Source: JAZKIX01 sp040384645 (GTDB lineage Bacteria; Pseudomonadota; Gammaproteobacteria; Burkholderiales; Burkholderiaceae_D). Taken from it: DNA of 64,000 nt. Below, piece after piece: positions 18,815 to 28,440 of the stretch. The notes beneath the pieces were generated by a model. It had not been told where the DNA came from, searched no databases, and saw only the letters and a list, made by a program, of their open reading frames with translations. The DNA lies in NCBI GenBank assembly GCA_040384645.1, contig JAZKIX010000183.1:1-64000 (forward strand). The letters run 5' to 3'. Each line of letters begins with the position of its first letter. Position 1 is the first letter of the stretch. Made by a program: the position numbers and the translations under genes.

Positions 18815-18854
18815 CATGCTGATGGTTTGTCGCTGTTCTTGAGGTGGCTTAGCG

Positions 18855-19601
18855 ATGCAATTTGATGTCGTCACGCTATTTCCAGAAATGTTCACTGCAT
18901 TGACGCAATCGGGTATTACGCGGCGTGCCTTTGAGCAACAGCGGTGCGCCCTTGGTTTGTGGAATCCACGTGATTTCACCAGTGACAAACATCGCACTGT
19001 GGATGACCGTCCTTATGGCGGCGGTCCCGGCATGGTGATGTTGGCTAAGCCGCTGCAGGCGACAATAGATGCTGCCAAGGGTCGACAAATTCAACTGGGC
19101 TTACCGGTACCGCGCGTTGTCTACATGTCGCCGCAAGGCAAGGCATTGACTCATCAACGTGTGATGCAATTGACGGTAGAGCCAGGTTTGGTGCTGTTAT
19201 GCGGTCGTTACGAGGCCATCGATCAGCGTTTGCTCGATACGTGCGTTGATGAAGAAATCAGCCTCGGCGATTTCGTCTTGTCCGGCGGCGAGATCGCAGC
19301 GATGGCATTGATGGATGCAACGATACGGCAGCTGCCAGGTGTGTTGCATGACGATGCGTCGGCAGTAGAGGACAGTTTCGTCAACGGTTTGCTGGATTGT
19401 CCGCATTACACGCGGCCTGAAGAATATCTAGGCATGCCAGTGCCGCCAGTGTTAATGGGCGGTCATCATGCAGAAATCGTGCAGTGGCGGCGCCAGCAAG
19501 CGCTGATAGCCACTGCCAGCAAGCGGCCCGATCTGATTGTGCAGGCGCGAGCAGCAGGATTGTTGACGCGGCAGGATGAAAAGTTTTTAAGTGGTCTGTA
19601 A
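18855..19601 (+). CDS. trmD: tRNA (guanosine(37)-N1)-methyltransferase
   Basis: A 248-residue SPOUT-fold methyltransferase that makes m1G37 in tRNAs. Recognisable segments are [53 protein letters not shown] (the trefoil-knot SAM site) and [17 protein letters not shown]. Length is normal. Third gene of the ribosomal operon. Confidence 0.98.
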   Translation: MQFDVVTLFPEMFTALTQSGITRRAFEQQRCALGLWNPRDFTSDKHRTVDDRPYGGGPGMVMLAKPLQATIDAAKGRQIQLGLPVPRVVYMSPQGKALTHQRVMQLTVEPGLVLLCGRYEAIDQRLLDTCVDEEISLGDFVLSGGEIAAMALMDATIRQLPGVLHDDASAVEDSFVNGLLDCPHYTRPEEYLGMPVPPVLMGGHHAEIVQWRRQQALIATASKRPDLIVQARAAGLLTRQDEKFLSGL

Positions 19602-19718
19602 GTGGTAGTGAAGCGTGAACTTCAGGCAATACCGAAGTTTCACATGTTTAATCCCATCCTCTACTGGGCATCGTCAGTGCAAACTGCAGCGCCAGCAAGA
19701 TGGTAATAGGAGCTAAAA

Positions 19719-20102
19719 ATGGATCTGATCCAACAACTTGAGCAAGAAGAGATTGCACGTCTTGCCAAAAACATCCCTGATTTCGCCCCTGGCGATACCG
19801 TTATTGTTAACGTCAACGTGGTCGAAGGTACGCGCAAGCGCGCCCAGGCTTACGAAGGTGTTGTCATTTCGCGCCGTAACCGTGGTTTGAACTCGAACTT
19901 CATCGTTCGCAAGATCTCATCCGGTGAAGGTGTTGAACGTACATTCCAGTTGTACTCACCTTTGATCGCTTCGATCGAAGTCAAGCGTCGTGGCGATGTA
20001 CGCCGCGCCAAGCTGTACTACTTGCGTGAGCGTTCCGGTAAATCGGCACGTATCAAAGAAAAATTGCCTAACCGTCGTGCCGCTGCCAAGCAATCTGCTT
20101 GA
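19719..20102 (+). CDS. rplS: 50S ribosomal protein L19
   Basis: A 127-residue L19. The conserved core includes [34 protein letters not shown] and [22 protein letters not shown]19 lies at the interface of the two ribosomal subunits. Last gene of the rpsP operon, preceded by a short Shine-Dalgarno (AGGAG) and followed by a terminator. Confidence 0.98.
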   Translation: MDLIQQLEQEEIARLAKNIPDFAPGDTVIVNVNVVEGTRKRAQAYEGVVISRRNRGLNSNFIVRKISSGEGVERTFQLYSPLIASIEVKRRGDVRRAKLYYLRERSGKSARIKEKLPNRRAAAKQSA

Positions 20103-20125
20103 TATTGGTGTAACGGTGGATAAAG

Positions 20126-20150
20126 AAGGGTGCCTGCGGGTGCCCTTTTT
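20126..20150 (+). terminator. Rho-independent terminator of the rpsP operon
   Basis: AAGGGTGCC and GGTGCCCTT (stem with two G-T wobbles, loop TGCG) followed by TTTTT. It lies 24 bp after the rplS stop codon. Confidence 0.85.
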
Positions 20151-20255
20151 GCTTTTGGGACGCGTAAGTCAGTTCACCGAACACGTAACCAAGCCATAAA
20201 TTGCTGTGTTGATCACAAGAATATTCCTCATCCAATTTTATTTCCTCCCAAGCTA

Positions 20256-20930
20256 ATGTCAACGATTGCCTTATTCGACCCAGAGCAACTGCCAGTCGAT
20301 TCCATTGCTGGCGAGCCTGCCATCGTCGAAGAACGGTTGACGGTTGATTGCATGCGAACACGTTTTGCTAATCAGCCCTTGTGGAGCGTCGAAACGATGA
20401 ATGAGAAATTGCCCGGTATTGAATATTCAACGCCAACCGCAGCTTCGATTTTGTTGCCATTGGTATTGCGCGACACTGGCTTGTCAGTGTTGTTGACCCA
20501 ACGTACTGCGCATCTGACCCATCATGCGGGGCAAATCAGCTTTCCCGGCGGCCGTGCCGAAGCAAGCGACGCATCGGTCATTGAAACTGCTTTGCGTGAA
20601 ACGGAAGAAGAAGTTGGCTTACACCGGGACCATATCGAAGTGATCGGTCAATTGCCCGATTACCTGACCGGCACTGGATATCACATTACGCCCGTGGTAG
20701 CGCTGGTGCATCCGCCTTTTGAATTGCAGGCCGATCCTGCCGAAGTAGCGGAAATTTTCGAAGTGCCCTTGGCATTTCTGATGAATGGCCAGCACCATCA
20801 GCGACGCACTATTGAGATGCCGAATGGAGCTGGTCGCCGCACTTTTTACGCTATGCCGTACCAACGGTTTTTTATTTGGGGTGCCACTGCTGGCATATTG
20901 CGTAATCTATTCCACTTCTTGCGTGGGTGA
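20256..20930 (+). CDS. CoA pyrophosphatase, NUDIX family
   Basis: A 224-residue NUDIX hydrolase of the NudL/YeaB (CoA-ase) type. The NUDIX box is GGRAEASDASVIETALRET followed by EEEVGL. It is preceded by QRTAHLTHHAGQISFPGG, which matches the extra CoA-ase motif LLTxR(SA)x3Rx3Gx3FPGG. Members cleave CoA and acyl-CoA to phosphopantetheines and 3',5'-ADP. The ATG at 20256 gives MSTIALFDPEQLP, a natural start. It lies on the same strand as rplS, but a terminator separates them. Confidence 0.9.
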   Translation: MSTIALFDPEQLPVDSIAGEPAIVEERLTVDCMRTRFANQPLWSVETMNEKLPGIEYSTPTAASILLPLVLRDTGLSVLLTQRTAHLTHHAGQISFPGGRAEASDASVIETALRETEEEVGLHRDHIEVIGQLPDYLTGTGYHITPVVALVHPPFELQADPAEVAEIFEVPLAFLMNGQHHQRRTIEMPNGAGRRTFYAMPYQRFFIWGATAGILRNLFHFLRG

Positions 20931-21062
20931 GGCGATTGCACGGCATCTATGTGCATTTAGCACGCCCATAAACAAGATCAAACAGTACTTCAGAGCAATC
21001 GATGTTTGATTCTCCACGGCTGCTGCGTTATCGTGTCGCATGATTCATAAAAAGGTAGTTCG

Positions 21063-22019
21063 ATGACATTTCTTTCTATTCTATGTGCGCTGCTGATTGA
21101 GCAATTGAAACCCTTGCGAGCTGATAATCCGATTTACGCTGAAATCAAGGCGCTCGCCAATCGGATGGAAGGCTGGTTCAACGCTGGTCACGCACATCAT
21201 GGGCGTCTAGGCTGGTTCATGATGATGTCGGCCTTGATGATTCCTACCGGCTTGATTTATTGGTTGTGCTACCGCTTGAGTCCATTTGCTGCTCTCGGAT
21301 GGAATATCCTGATCGTTTATCTGACTTTGGGTTTTCGCCATTACAGCCACTATTTCAGCTCGATCCAGGCCGCCCTCAACAGCGGCGACGAAGCGATGGC
21401 ACGGTCTTTGCTGGCGGAATGGACAAAGCATGACACGACTGGACTGGAAGTGTCCGAGATCGCGCGTCTGGCAGTAGAGAAAGCGCTGGTTACATCACAT
21501 CGTCATGTATTTGGCGTATTTTTTTGGTTCTTGATGCCGGTCGGGCCAGCATGTGCGGTGATGTATCGGGTCGCCGAATATCTGGCACGTGCATGGAACG
21601 AACCTGAGCATATGAAAAATGAAGCCTTTGGCAATTTCGCTGCGCAGGCGTTCTATTGGATAGACTGGATTCCGGCACGCTTGACGGCAACTGCATTTGC
21701 CATCGTCGGTAATTTCGAAGATGCGGTTTACGCCTGGCGCAATTTTGCCGATCGCTGGCAGGATCAAGCCATCGGTATCATTCTTTCAGCCGGTGGCGGT
21801 GCAATGGGTGTGCGTCTTGGTGCGCCGGACAAGGTGGCTGCGACCGTAGTGACGCTTGATGTGGCTACCGTTGATGTGATTGTTTCCGAAACTGACGCGC
21901 CGCCAGGTGAAGAGGCCACCGTGCGTTCCTTGCAGAGCACAGTGGGTTTGGTTTGGCGCGCGGTCTTGTTGTGGATGATGTTGTTATTGCTTTTATCCAT
22001 CGCAGTTTGGCTTGGTTGA
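21063..22019 (+). CDS. CobD/CbiB-like membrane protein
   Basis: A 318-residue membrane protein with an N-terminal segment (MTFLSILCALLIEQLKPL), several internal hydrophobic helices (about residues 58-75, 80-95, 160-180) and a C-terminal transmembrane helix (VWRAVLLWMMLLLLLSIAVWLG). The pattern, including the GAMGVRLGAP segment, is that of a betaproteobacterial branch annotated CobD/CbiB (adenosylcobinamide-phosphate synthase). No other cobalamin genes are present, so a true cobalamin role is doubtful. It forms a same-strand pair with the following DUF3579 gene. Confidence 0.75.
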   Translation: MTFLSILCALLIEQLKPLRADNPIYAEIKALANRMEGWFNAGHAHHGRLGWFMMMSALMIPTGLIYWLCYRLSPFAALGWNILIVYLTLGFRHYSHYFSSIQAALNSGDEAMARSLLAEWTKHDTTGLEVSEIARLAVEKALVTSHRHVFGVFFWFLMPVGPACAVMYRVAEYLARAWNEPEHMKNEAFGNFAAQAFYWIDWIPARLTATAFAIVGNFEDAVYAWRNFADRWQDQAIGIILSAGGGAMGVRLGAPDKVAATVVTLDVATVDVIVSETDAPPGEEATVRSLQSTVGLVWRAVLLWMMLLLLLSIAVWLG

Positions 22020-22180
22020 ATACGGCATGATCGCGCGCTTGGCCAGCAAGCCGCTGACGGGCAGTATTTTTCAACTCTTATATAAGATATAATATGCAAG
22101 AATTTGAAATCGCTTTCCTGCCCATTGCTCTGGCAGCCGAATAAACTCCGTTGCAGACAACATCATTGCCCGCCGCAAAC

Positions 22181-22516
22181 ATGCCAGACTCATTACAAGA
22201 TCAAGGGGTGTACGCCAGCGAATTTTTTATCCTTGGCTTGACCCAAGACGGTAAACAATTCCGTCCCAGTGATTGGGCCGAGCGGCTATGTGGCGTAATG
22301 GCGTGTTTTCGTCCGGCCGGGTCGGGCGGCCCCAATGCCCATTTGCAATATTCGCCTTACGTTCGCCCGATTTTGCTTGATGGTGTGCGCTCTGTCGTGG
22401 TCAATGACGCGCTCCGTGCCCTAGAGCCTTTGGCATATCACTTCGTACTCAATTTTGCCAAAGATAACGACTTGCAAATAGTCGATGCCTGCTTACTGCC
22501 CGATAAAAAAAGTTAG
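22181..22516 (+). CDS. DUF3579 domain protein
   Basis: A 111-residue soluble protein. Conserved-looking features are FFILGLTQDGKQFRPSDWAERLCGVMACF, YSPYVRPILLDGVRSVVVN and LEPLAYHFVLNFAKDNDLQ, the pattern of DUF3579, restricted mostly to betaproteobacteria and of unknown role. I used ATG 22181; an in-frame TTG at 22151 would add ten residues. Downstream of the CobD/CbiB-like gene on the same strand. Confidence 0.8.
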   Translation: MPDSLQDQGVYASEFFILGLTQDGKQFRPSDWAERLCGVMACFRPAGSGGPNAHLQYSPYVRPILLDGVRSVVVNDALRALEPLAYHFVLNFAKDNDLQIVDACLLPDKKS

Positions 22517-22679
22517 TCCCAAGCGGGTGCATGACGTTGATAAATCAATGCATTCCCAGAACTTTTTCCCGTTTTGCAAGACCAATGCAAGTGCCAATGC
22601 ACACGACGCATTTTTATAGCGTCATGCCATCATGGTTGAAACTACACCCCTGTTTGAAATACTGCCTGATTGGAGAAAT

Positions 22680-25433
22680 ATGTCCTATCCACGTTGGATG
22701 CGCTGCACTGTGGGCGTGACGTTGCTAAATATTGTCCTGCTCGTCGATGTCTTTGCCGCAGCTATCAAGTTGCCCGAAGGCGTCACGCAAGGACCCTCAG
22801 TTGAAGGCATTACCGAATACCGGCTCGATAACGGCTTGAAAGTCTTGTTGATGCCTGATATGTCCAAGCCAACCATTACCGTTAACGTCACGTATCTAGT
22901 CGGTTCGCGGCACGAAAATGTGGGTGAAACGGGTATGGCGCATTTGCTGGAACATTTGATGTTCAAAGGTACGCCTAAGAATCCAAGCGTGGTGCAGGAA
23001 TTTAGCCAGCGCGGCATGCGCTTCAACGGCACAACCTCTTTGGATCGCACCAATTATTACGAATTTTTCCAAGCCAGCAACGACAACCTCAAATGGGCAA
23101 TCGAGATGGAAGCGGATCGCATGACCCATTCCTATATCGCCCGAAAAGATCTGGATTCGGAAATGACCGTGGTACGTAATGAGTTTGAAAATGGCGAAAA
23201 TTCTCCCTTCAGCCTGCTGATGAAACGCATGCAAAGTGTGGCCTACGATTGGCATAACTATGGCAAAGCCACCATCGGTAATCGCAGCGATATCGAACAT
23301 GTCGACATCGCTCATCTGCAAAATTTTTATCGCACCTATTACCAGCCTGATAATGCGGTCTTACTGATTGCAGGCAAATTCGACGCTGCGCAAACGCTTG
23401 AATGGGTCAATGCTGCCTTTGGCACGATTGCTAAACCGACCCGAGTGCTGCCGCCGTTCTGGACCGTCGAGCCGACCCAAGATGGCGAACGCAGCTTTAC
23501 CGTGCGGCGCAAGGGAGATGTGCAAATGGTTGGGGTTGCCTACAAGGTACCGGGCGAATTGCATCCCGACAGCGCCGCGCTGACTTATATGTCCGATATC
23601 CTGACTGACACACCGAATGGGCGCTTGCACAAGTCCTTGGTTGAGAGCGGTCTGGCGACACAAGTATTCGGCTACGCCGTCAGTGGCGTAGCACCTGGCT
23701 TGCACGTGATCGCTGCCGTGGTCAAGAAAGACCAACCGATCGAGCCGGTACGCGATGCGTTGATCCAAGCAATCGAAAGTTTTTCCAAAACGGCGCCGAC
23801 GGCAGAAGAAATGACGCGCGTGCGTCGTTCCTACGACAACGATATCGAATCTACTCTCAACGATCATCAAAAAATCGGCGTTGCGTTGTCGGAAGCGATT
23901 GCGCTTGGCGATTGGCGTCTCTTGTTCCAGCAGCGCGACCAGCTCAATCATGTCAGGCCAGAACAGGTGAGCGCAGCCGCGGCACGTTACTTGAAGCGCG
24001 ACAATCGCACCGTCGGCAATTTCTTGCCTGAAGACGCGCCGCAGCGGGCCGAGATCCCAGTTGCGCCCGACGTGGCCGAGGTGATGAAAAATTTCGTGCC
24101 TAAACAAGAGACCTCGGTCGCCGAAGCATTTGAACCGACGCAATCGAATATTGATCAACGTACCCAGCGCAGCAAGATCGGCAATTTGAAACTGGCGTTG
24201 TTACCAAAGAAAAATCGTGGTGAAACCGTTGCCGTGCAATTAAGCCTGCGCTGGGGCGATGAAAAGAATCTCTTCAATCGCAGCGCTGTTATGAGCATGA
24301 CCGATGCCATGTTGACCCGCGGCACCGGCAAGTTCAGCCGCGAGCAATTGGCTGATGAATTCGACCGGCTCAAAATCAAAGGCGATCTGTATCGCTTTGA
24401 AACCACCCGCAGTAATTTGCCTGAAGCCTTGCGTCTGGTCGCTCACGTGTTGCAAGAGCCGAGTTTTCCAGCCGCGCAATTTGAGCAGTTAAAACAGCAA
24501 AAACTGGTCAACATCGCCTCGCGCCGCAATGACCCGCAATCGCTGGCGGGCGATTTCCTAGGGACGCATTTCAACCATTATCCGCAGGGCGATATCCGCG
24601 CTTATCGGCCTATCGAGCAGCAATTAGTCGATATCAAGGCGCTGGAACTGGCAGATATCAAGGCTTTTCACAAAGAGTTTTATGGCGCTTCGCACGGTGA
24701 GATTGCGGTTGTCGGCGATTTTGACGCGGCTGAAATCAAGAAGGTACTGGAGCAAACACTCGGCCGTTGGCCCAGCAAAGCGGTATATGCACGCATCCCC
24801 CATAGTCACGTCGAGATTGCACCGACGACCCGGCATATCAATGCTCCGGATAAAGAAAACGGCTATTACCTGGCTCGCCTGAATCTGGCCTTGAATATCG
24901 ATGACGCCGATTACCCGGCGCTGGTCTTGGCCAACTACCTGTTCGGCGATGGCGGTTTGAAGTCGCGGCTGATGGATCGGATCCGCCAAAAAGACGGCTT
25001 GTCATATGGCGGCGGGTCGTCGCTGGATGCAGGGCAGATCGATCGCGCCGGCAGTTTTTCAATCAGCGCCATCGCTGCACCACAAAATTTGGCGAGACTC
25101 GATACCGCAGTCAAAGAAGAGCTGGCACGCGTGCTGAACGAGGGTTTTACCGCAGAAGAAGTGGCGCGGGCAAAATCGGGCATCTTGCAGCAACGCAGCC
25201 AGACACGCTCCCAAGACAAATACCTGACCGAAGGCTGGGTCACCTATATGTATCTAGACCGCACTTATGCCTGGAGCAAGCAATATGAAGATAAGCTTAG
25301 CGCGCTCACGGTGGAGCAAGTCAACAGCGCCTTCCGCAAGGCCATCGATCCTGCGCAATTGACAGTGGTGACAGCCGGTGACGAAGCCAAGGCGCTTGCG
25401 CTCAAGGTTGAAAAAGGCACTTTGAAGCAGTAA
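22680..25433 (+). CDS. M16 family zinc metallopeptidase (pitrilysin-like), exported
   Basis: A 917-residue protein with an N-terminal hydrophobic signal (residues 6-26, TVGVTLLNIVLLVDVFAAA). The first M16 domain has the inverted zinc motif HLLEHLMFKG (HxxEH, about residues 85-95) and the downstream Glu in DSEMTVVRNEFENGENS. The second half (from about residue 500) is an inactive M16 domain with the usual C-terminal region. It is a periplasmic or membrane-anchored peptidase degrading peptides, as in betaproteobacterial homologues. ATG 22680 was chosen because GGAG lies 7 nt upstream and the signal peptide follows. A further upstream ATG at 22632 is less likely. Confidence 0.92.
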   Translation: MSYPRWMRCTVGVTLLNIVLLVDVFAAAIKLPEGVTQGPSVEGITEYRLDNGLKVLLMPDMSKPTITVNVTYLVGSRHENVGETGMAHLLEHLMFKGTPKNPSVVQEFSQRGMRFNGTTSLDRTNYYEFFQASNDNLKWAIEMEADRMTHSYIARKDLDSEMTVVRNEFENGENSPFSLLMKRMQSVAYDWHNYGKATIGNRSDIEHVDIAHLQNFYRTYYQPDNAVLLIAGKFDAAQTLEWVNAAFGTIAKPTRVLPPFWTVEPTQDGERSFTVRRKGDVQMVGVAYKVPGELHPDSAALTYMSDILTDTPNGRLHKSLVESGLATQVFGYAVSGVAPGLHVIAAVVKKDQPIEPVRDALIQAIESFSKTAPTAEEMTRVRRSYDNDIESTLNDHQKIGVALSEAIALGDWRLLFQQRDQLNHVRPEQVSAAAARYLKRDNRTVGNFLPEDAPQRAEIPVAPDVAEVMKNFVPKQETSVAEAFEPTQSNIDQRTQRSKIGNLKLALLPKKNRGETVAVQLSLRWGDEKNLFNRSAVMSMTDAMLTRGTGKFSREQLADEFDRLKIKGDLYRFETTRSNLPEALRLVAHVLQEPSFPAAQFEQLKQQKLVNIASRRNDPQSLAGDFLGTHFNHYPQGDIRAYRPIEQQLVDIKALELADIKAFHKEFYGASHGEIAVVGDFDAAEIKKVLEQTLGRWPSKAVYARIPHSHVEIAPTTRHINAPDKENGYYLARLNLALNIDDADYPALVLANYLFGDGGLKSRLMDRIRQKDGLSYGGGSSLDAGQIDRAGSFSISAIAAPQNLARLDTAVKEELARVLNEGFTAEEVARAKSGILQQRSQTRSQDKYLTEGWVTYMYLDRTYAWSKQYEDKLSALTVEQVNSAFRKAIDPAQLTVVTAGDEAKALALKVEKGTLKQ

Positions 25434-25446
25434 TAGAGCGATAAAA

Positions 25447-25526
25447 CGCTAAAATATACTGGATGGTGTATTTATTTTTGCCCAATTAATACGTGCGGAT
25501 AAGTGGGCATTTTGACATATACCCCC
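25447..25526 (-). repeat. Copy c of the about 80-bp interspersed repeat
   Basis: On the minus strand it reads GGGGGTATATGTCAAAATGC, TTATCCGCACGTATTAATTG and ends CAGTATATTTTAGCG. It begins 14 bp after the M16 stop codon, so its AT-rich hairpin end could also serve as a terminator. It is adjacent to the transposon-like element at 25544. Confidence 0.72.
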
Positions 25527-25543
25527 TTATTTTCGTATAATTC

Positions 25544-25766
25544 GTAACTATTCAGTCATCTATGTTAGAGCCGAATGCGGCACAAATATCTTGGGAAAGT
25601 TCCCTCCCTTTCAAGGCGCTCGGCTAGAGGGGAGGGCTAGGGTGGGGATGGGTTTCGGCTGCCACGATCGCGATAGAACCCCATCCCCATCTCGGCCTTC
25701 CCCTCTGGCCGAGTGCCTTGAAAGGGAGGGAGAAAACCAGCACATTCCCCAAGGCTGAATAGTTAC
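25544..25766. mobile_element. MITE-like element with 12-bp terminal inverted repeats (IS66-type ends)
   Basis: GTAACTATTCAG (25544-25555) and its exact reverse complement CTGAATAGTTAC (25755-25766) bound a 223-bp non-coding element. The flanks are TATAATTC (left) and CATAATTC (right), an 8-bp duplication with one mismatch. GTAA termini and 8-bp duplications are characteristic of IS66-family elements, so this looks like a non-autonomous derivative; the family link is inference. Confidence 0.75.
25601..25731. repeat. 131-bp near-palindrome inside the MITE-like element
   Basis: The arm starting TCCCTCCCTTTCAAGG (25601) is matched by CCTTGAAAGGGAGGGA (25716-25731). The complementarity continues inward for about 55 bp per arm with scattered substitutions, leaving a loop of about 20 nt near 25666. 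In RNA it would form a long hairpin between two convergent genes (M16 and trmB). Confidence 0.8.
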
Positions 25767-25801
25767 CATAATTCAGAGAAATAAACGCTGCGTAATTGAG
25801 T

Positions 25802-26521
25802 TCATCGCGTGCTAAACACCACATCCCACACGCCATGCCCGAGCCGCAAACCGCGATTTTCAAACTTGGTCACCGGTCGGTAATCCGGCCTAGGCGCATA
25901 ATCAGCCGCCGTGTTTTGCAACAGCGGCTCGGCGCTCAATACTTCTAGCATTTGCACCGCGTAATCTTCCCAATCGGTAGCACAGTGCAAATAACCGCCC
26001 GGTATCAGGCGCGATACCAATAGCGCGATGAACGGCGTCTGGATCAGGCGGCGCTTGTTGTGACGTGCCTTGTGCCAGGGATCTGGGAAGAAAATATGGG
26101 CCCCAGCCAATGAGGCCGGCGCGATCATATGGGTCAATACTTCGACTGCATCGTGCTGAATCAGGCGCAGATTAGGCAAGCCGCGCTCATCGATTTGCTT
26201 GAGCAAGCTGCCAACGCCCGGTGTATGGACTTCCACGCCGATAAAATTTTTGTCGGGCAAGCCGGCAGCGATAGTTGCCGTGGTTTCTCCCATGCCAAAG
26301 CCTATTTCAAAAATGGTCGGCGCAACCCTGCCAAACACGTGATCCATCTGCAAGGTTGACTTGGTATAAGGCAGGCAGTATTGCGGCGCCAGGGTTTCAA
26401 TCGCCCGTGCTTGCGCTGTCGACAGACGCCCCGCACGGGTCACAAAGCTGCGAATCCGGTGCTCGGTCGGGTCGTAGAACATTGGGCGATTGCCCGGTTC
26501 TGGAGGGATATTTTCAGACAT
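25802..26521 (-). CDS. trmB: tRNA (guanine(46)-N7)-methyltransferase
   Basis: A 239-residue SAM-dependent enzyme making m7G46 in tRNA variable loops. The SAM motif is [31 protein letters not shown] is the family signature, and the N-terminus contains [16 protein letters not shown]. The C-terminal [19 protein letters not shown] is typical. It lies immediately downstream of a tRNA-Gly gene on the same strand, a sensible but probably coincidental neighbour. Confidence 0.96.
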   Translation of the reverse strand: MSENIPPEPGNRPMFYDPTEHRIRSFVTRAGRLSTAQARAIETLAPQYCLPYTKSTLQMDHVFGRVAPTIFEIGFGMGETTATIAAGLPDKNFIGVEVHTPGVGSLLKQIDERGLPNLRLIQHDAVEVLTHMIAPASLAGAHIFFPDPWHKARHNKRRLIQTPFIALLVSRLIPGGYLHCATDWEDYAVQMLEVLSAEPLLQNTAADYAPRPDYRPVTKFENRGLRLGHGVWDVVFSTR

Positions 26522-26611
26522 GCTCGGTTCTTGTACGGTTGCAAACAGGATGGAAACGTAGCGTCAAAATTGAAAAAGGCACCTTTCCTCTGGTGCCTTT
26601 CTCGCGCTATC

Positions 26612-26685
26612 TGGAGCGGGTGAAGGGAATCGAACCCTCGTCGTAAGCTTGGGAAGCTTCTGCTCTACCATTGAGCTACACCCGC
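26612..26685 (-). tRNA. tRNA-Gly (anticodon TCC)
   Basis: On the minus strand the acceptor stem GCGGGTG pairs with CACCCGC, the D-arm is GCTCAATGGTAGAGC, the anticodon loop is TTCCCAA (anticodon TCC), and the T-arm is AGGGTTCGATTCCCT. The 3' end TCCA is genome-encoded. The anticodon stem has one mismatch at its outer pair (G27-A43). The gene is 74 nt including CCA. Confidence 0.96.
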
Positions 26686-26914
26686 GAAGCCGCCATTTTA
26701 CGTCATTTGTGCAGGCTTCGATCCAGATTTTCCGCTGGTACGCAGCGGCTGATTGCCCCAAGCTATTTTGGATTCTACAATTCTCTTCGTATCAAATTAA
26801 ACACGTATTGGCTCAACGCTGTTCATGCAAACCTGTTGACATAAAGCCCGCGTGCTGACGTTGCCGATTGTTCCGGTTGAATTGCTATAGAGCATCTATA
26901 CAAGCACTCGTCGA

Positions 26915-28429
26915 CTATAGAAATCCAACATCGGTTGCGCTGCCAAAGTTGACCAAATTCGGGAAAATAGTATTTAGTTCCCCGACACTGGCATTAGACA
27001 TCCACTTAGACAAAGTCGCCGCATATTGATCGGCGGAAGTTACAGGAATTAAACGGCCTTGGCCAGAGTCGAAAGGGTTATTCGAAGGCAAGGCGCTCGT
27101 ATTGATTTTCATATTGTGAAACTGACCATATATCTTGCCACCCTTGACCGCGCCGCCCATCACCATATGGTGTGAACCCCATCCATGGTCCGACCCTTTT
27201 CCATTCGACGTAAGAGTGCGGCTAAAGTCGGACTCGGTAAATGTGGTGACGTTGTTCTGTACGCCTAGCTCAACCGTTGCGTCATAAAACGCTTTCAGTG
27301 CACCATCGAGCTGCCCGAGTAAATCGGCATGTTTACCATAAATGGTTGGCGTCTCACCCGCACCAGGTTTCAATGTGCTCGTGCTGGTATCGAGCTGATC
27401 ACTATGCGTATCAAAGCTGCCGCCGACCGAGACAAAAAAGATTTGGCGCTTTACGCCAAGTGCCTGGCGATTGGCAATCATCATCGCCACCGAGCGCAAT
27501 TGAGAAGCTAAGGGATTGCCGGCAGGGAAGACAGTATTAATCGGATGACTCTGAATGTAATTGCCGCTGGCATCTTTTCCTGTGTACAAGGTGTTCAAAA
27601 TCAAATTATTCAACTCGACTGAACGTGTTGCGACATCGCCAAACTGGTCTTCCAACTTATTGCTACGCAGCATCGTGATCGAGTTTTGATACACCGCCTG
27701 GGAATTTGCGCCAGTGGTGGCATTGGTATCCCAGTCGCGCCAAGCCGTGATGCGTTGCACGATAGTGCTCTTGGGATCGGTGCGGTAACTACCAATTTGA
27801 TGCGCGACATTGGGGATAGCGACGGCGGAACTGCCTTTCAAGAAAATGCTCGAACTAGCCGTCGAAATCGATACCGATAATTGTCCGGTATTGGCGGTTT
27901 GGATCATATCGGCTAGTCGCCCGCCCCAACCCGTGGTGACTGGTGCTTTCGGATTGGCGGTATGCCAGTGCTCTTGCATATCGGAATGAGAAAATAGCTG
28001 GGGAGGCAAATTGACTTTATTCTTGTAATTCGCTAACGAGGTTGGCTGCAAGATAACGCCTACATTGGACACAACTGCCAGTTTTTGGCTTCTGAATAAT
28101 GCGCTAACTTGCGTCATGCGTGGATGGAAGCCAAAACTACCTTGCGCTGCATCTGTGACCGTATTAGCTGCAAAGTTGGCCAACGGAATTGCCAACGGAC
28201 CTCGGTTTTTAGTGTAGTCAGCGAAGCGAGCAGCATCCAGCGGCACAATCATATTGTGTGAATCATTTCCCCCGAATAGGAAGACGCACACCAGCGCCTT
28301 GTAGTCGTTATACGGTCCTGCACCATAAGCAAGTTCGCTCATTGCCGACATGAGTGGTACGGACGTTATTTGACCCATCAATTTCAAGAAATCGCGGCGC
28401 TTCATTTTTTTGATGTCGAAGTGTTGCAT
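26915..28429 (-). CDS. DUF1501 family protein, Tat-exported
   Basis: A 504-residue exported protein with a twin-arginine signal, KMKRRDFLKLMGQI (residues 8-21). The body shows the DUF1501 pattern: LVCVFLFGGNDSHNMIVPL early, FFVSVGGSFDTHSDQ in the middle, TTFTESDFSRTLTSNGKGSDHGWGSHH late. This resembles the alkaline-phosphatase/sulfatase fold and is of unknown function. An AAGGAG site 7 nt upstream fixes the start at 28429. It is directly downstream (11 bp) of the DUF1800 gene; the two families nearly always occur as a pair and are thought to act together. Confidence 0.92.
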   Translation of the reverse strand: MQHFDIKKMKRRDFLKLMGQITSVPLMSAMSELAYGAGPYNDYKALVCVFLFGGNDSHNMIVPLDAARFADYTKNRGPLAIPLANFAANTVTDAAQGSFGFHPRMTQVSALFRSQKLAVVSNVGVILQPTSLANYKNKVNLPPQLFSHSDMQEHWHTANPKAPVTTGWGGRLADMIQTANTGQLSVSISTASSSIFLKGSSAVAIPNVAHQIGSYRTDPKSTIVQRITAWRDWDTNATTGANSQAVYQNSITMLRSNKLEDQFGDVATRSVELNNLILNTLYTGKDASGNYIQSHPINTVFPAGNPLASQLRSVAMMIANRQALGVKRQIFFVSVGGSFDTHSDQLDTSTSTLKPGAGETPTIYGKHADLLGQLDGALKAFYDATVELGVQNNVTTFTESDFSRTLTSNGKGSDHGWGSHHMVMGGAVKGGKIYGQFHNMKINTSALPSNNPFDSGQGRLIPVTSADQYAATLSKWMSNASVGELNTIFPNLVNFGSATDVGFL

Positions 28430-28440
28430 GCTGAAGCTCC

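Noticed and set aside
21063..22019. Cobalamin biosynthesis locus
   Set aside because: Only a distant CobD/CbiB-like gene is present, with no other cobalamin genes and no cobalamin riboswitch seen.
23361..24158. Minus-strand open frame of 265 codons
   Set aside because: Antisense to the M16 peptidase gene; residues are typical of a reversed coding strand.
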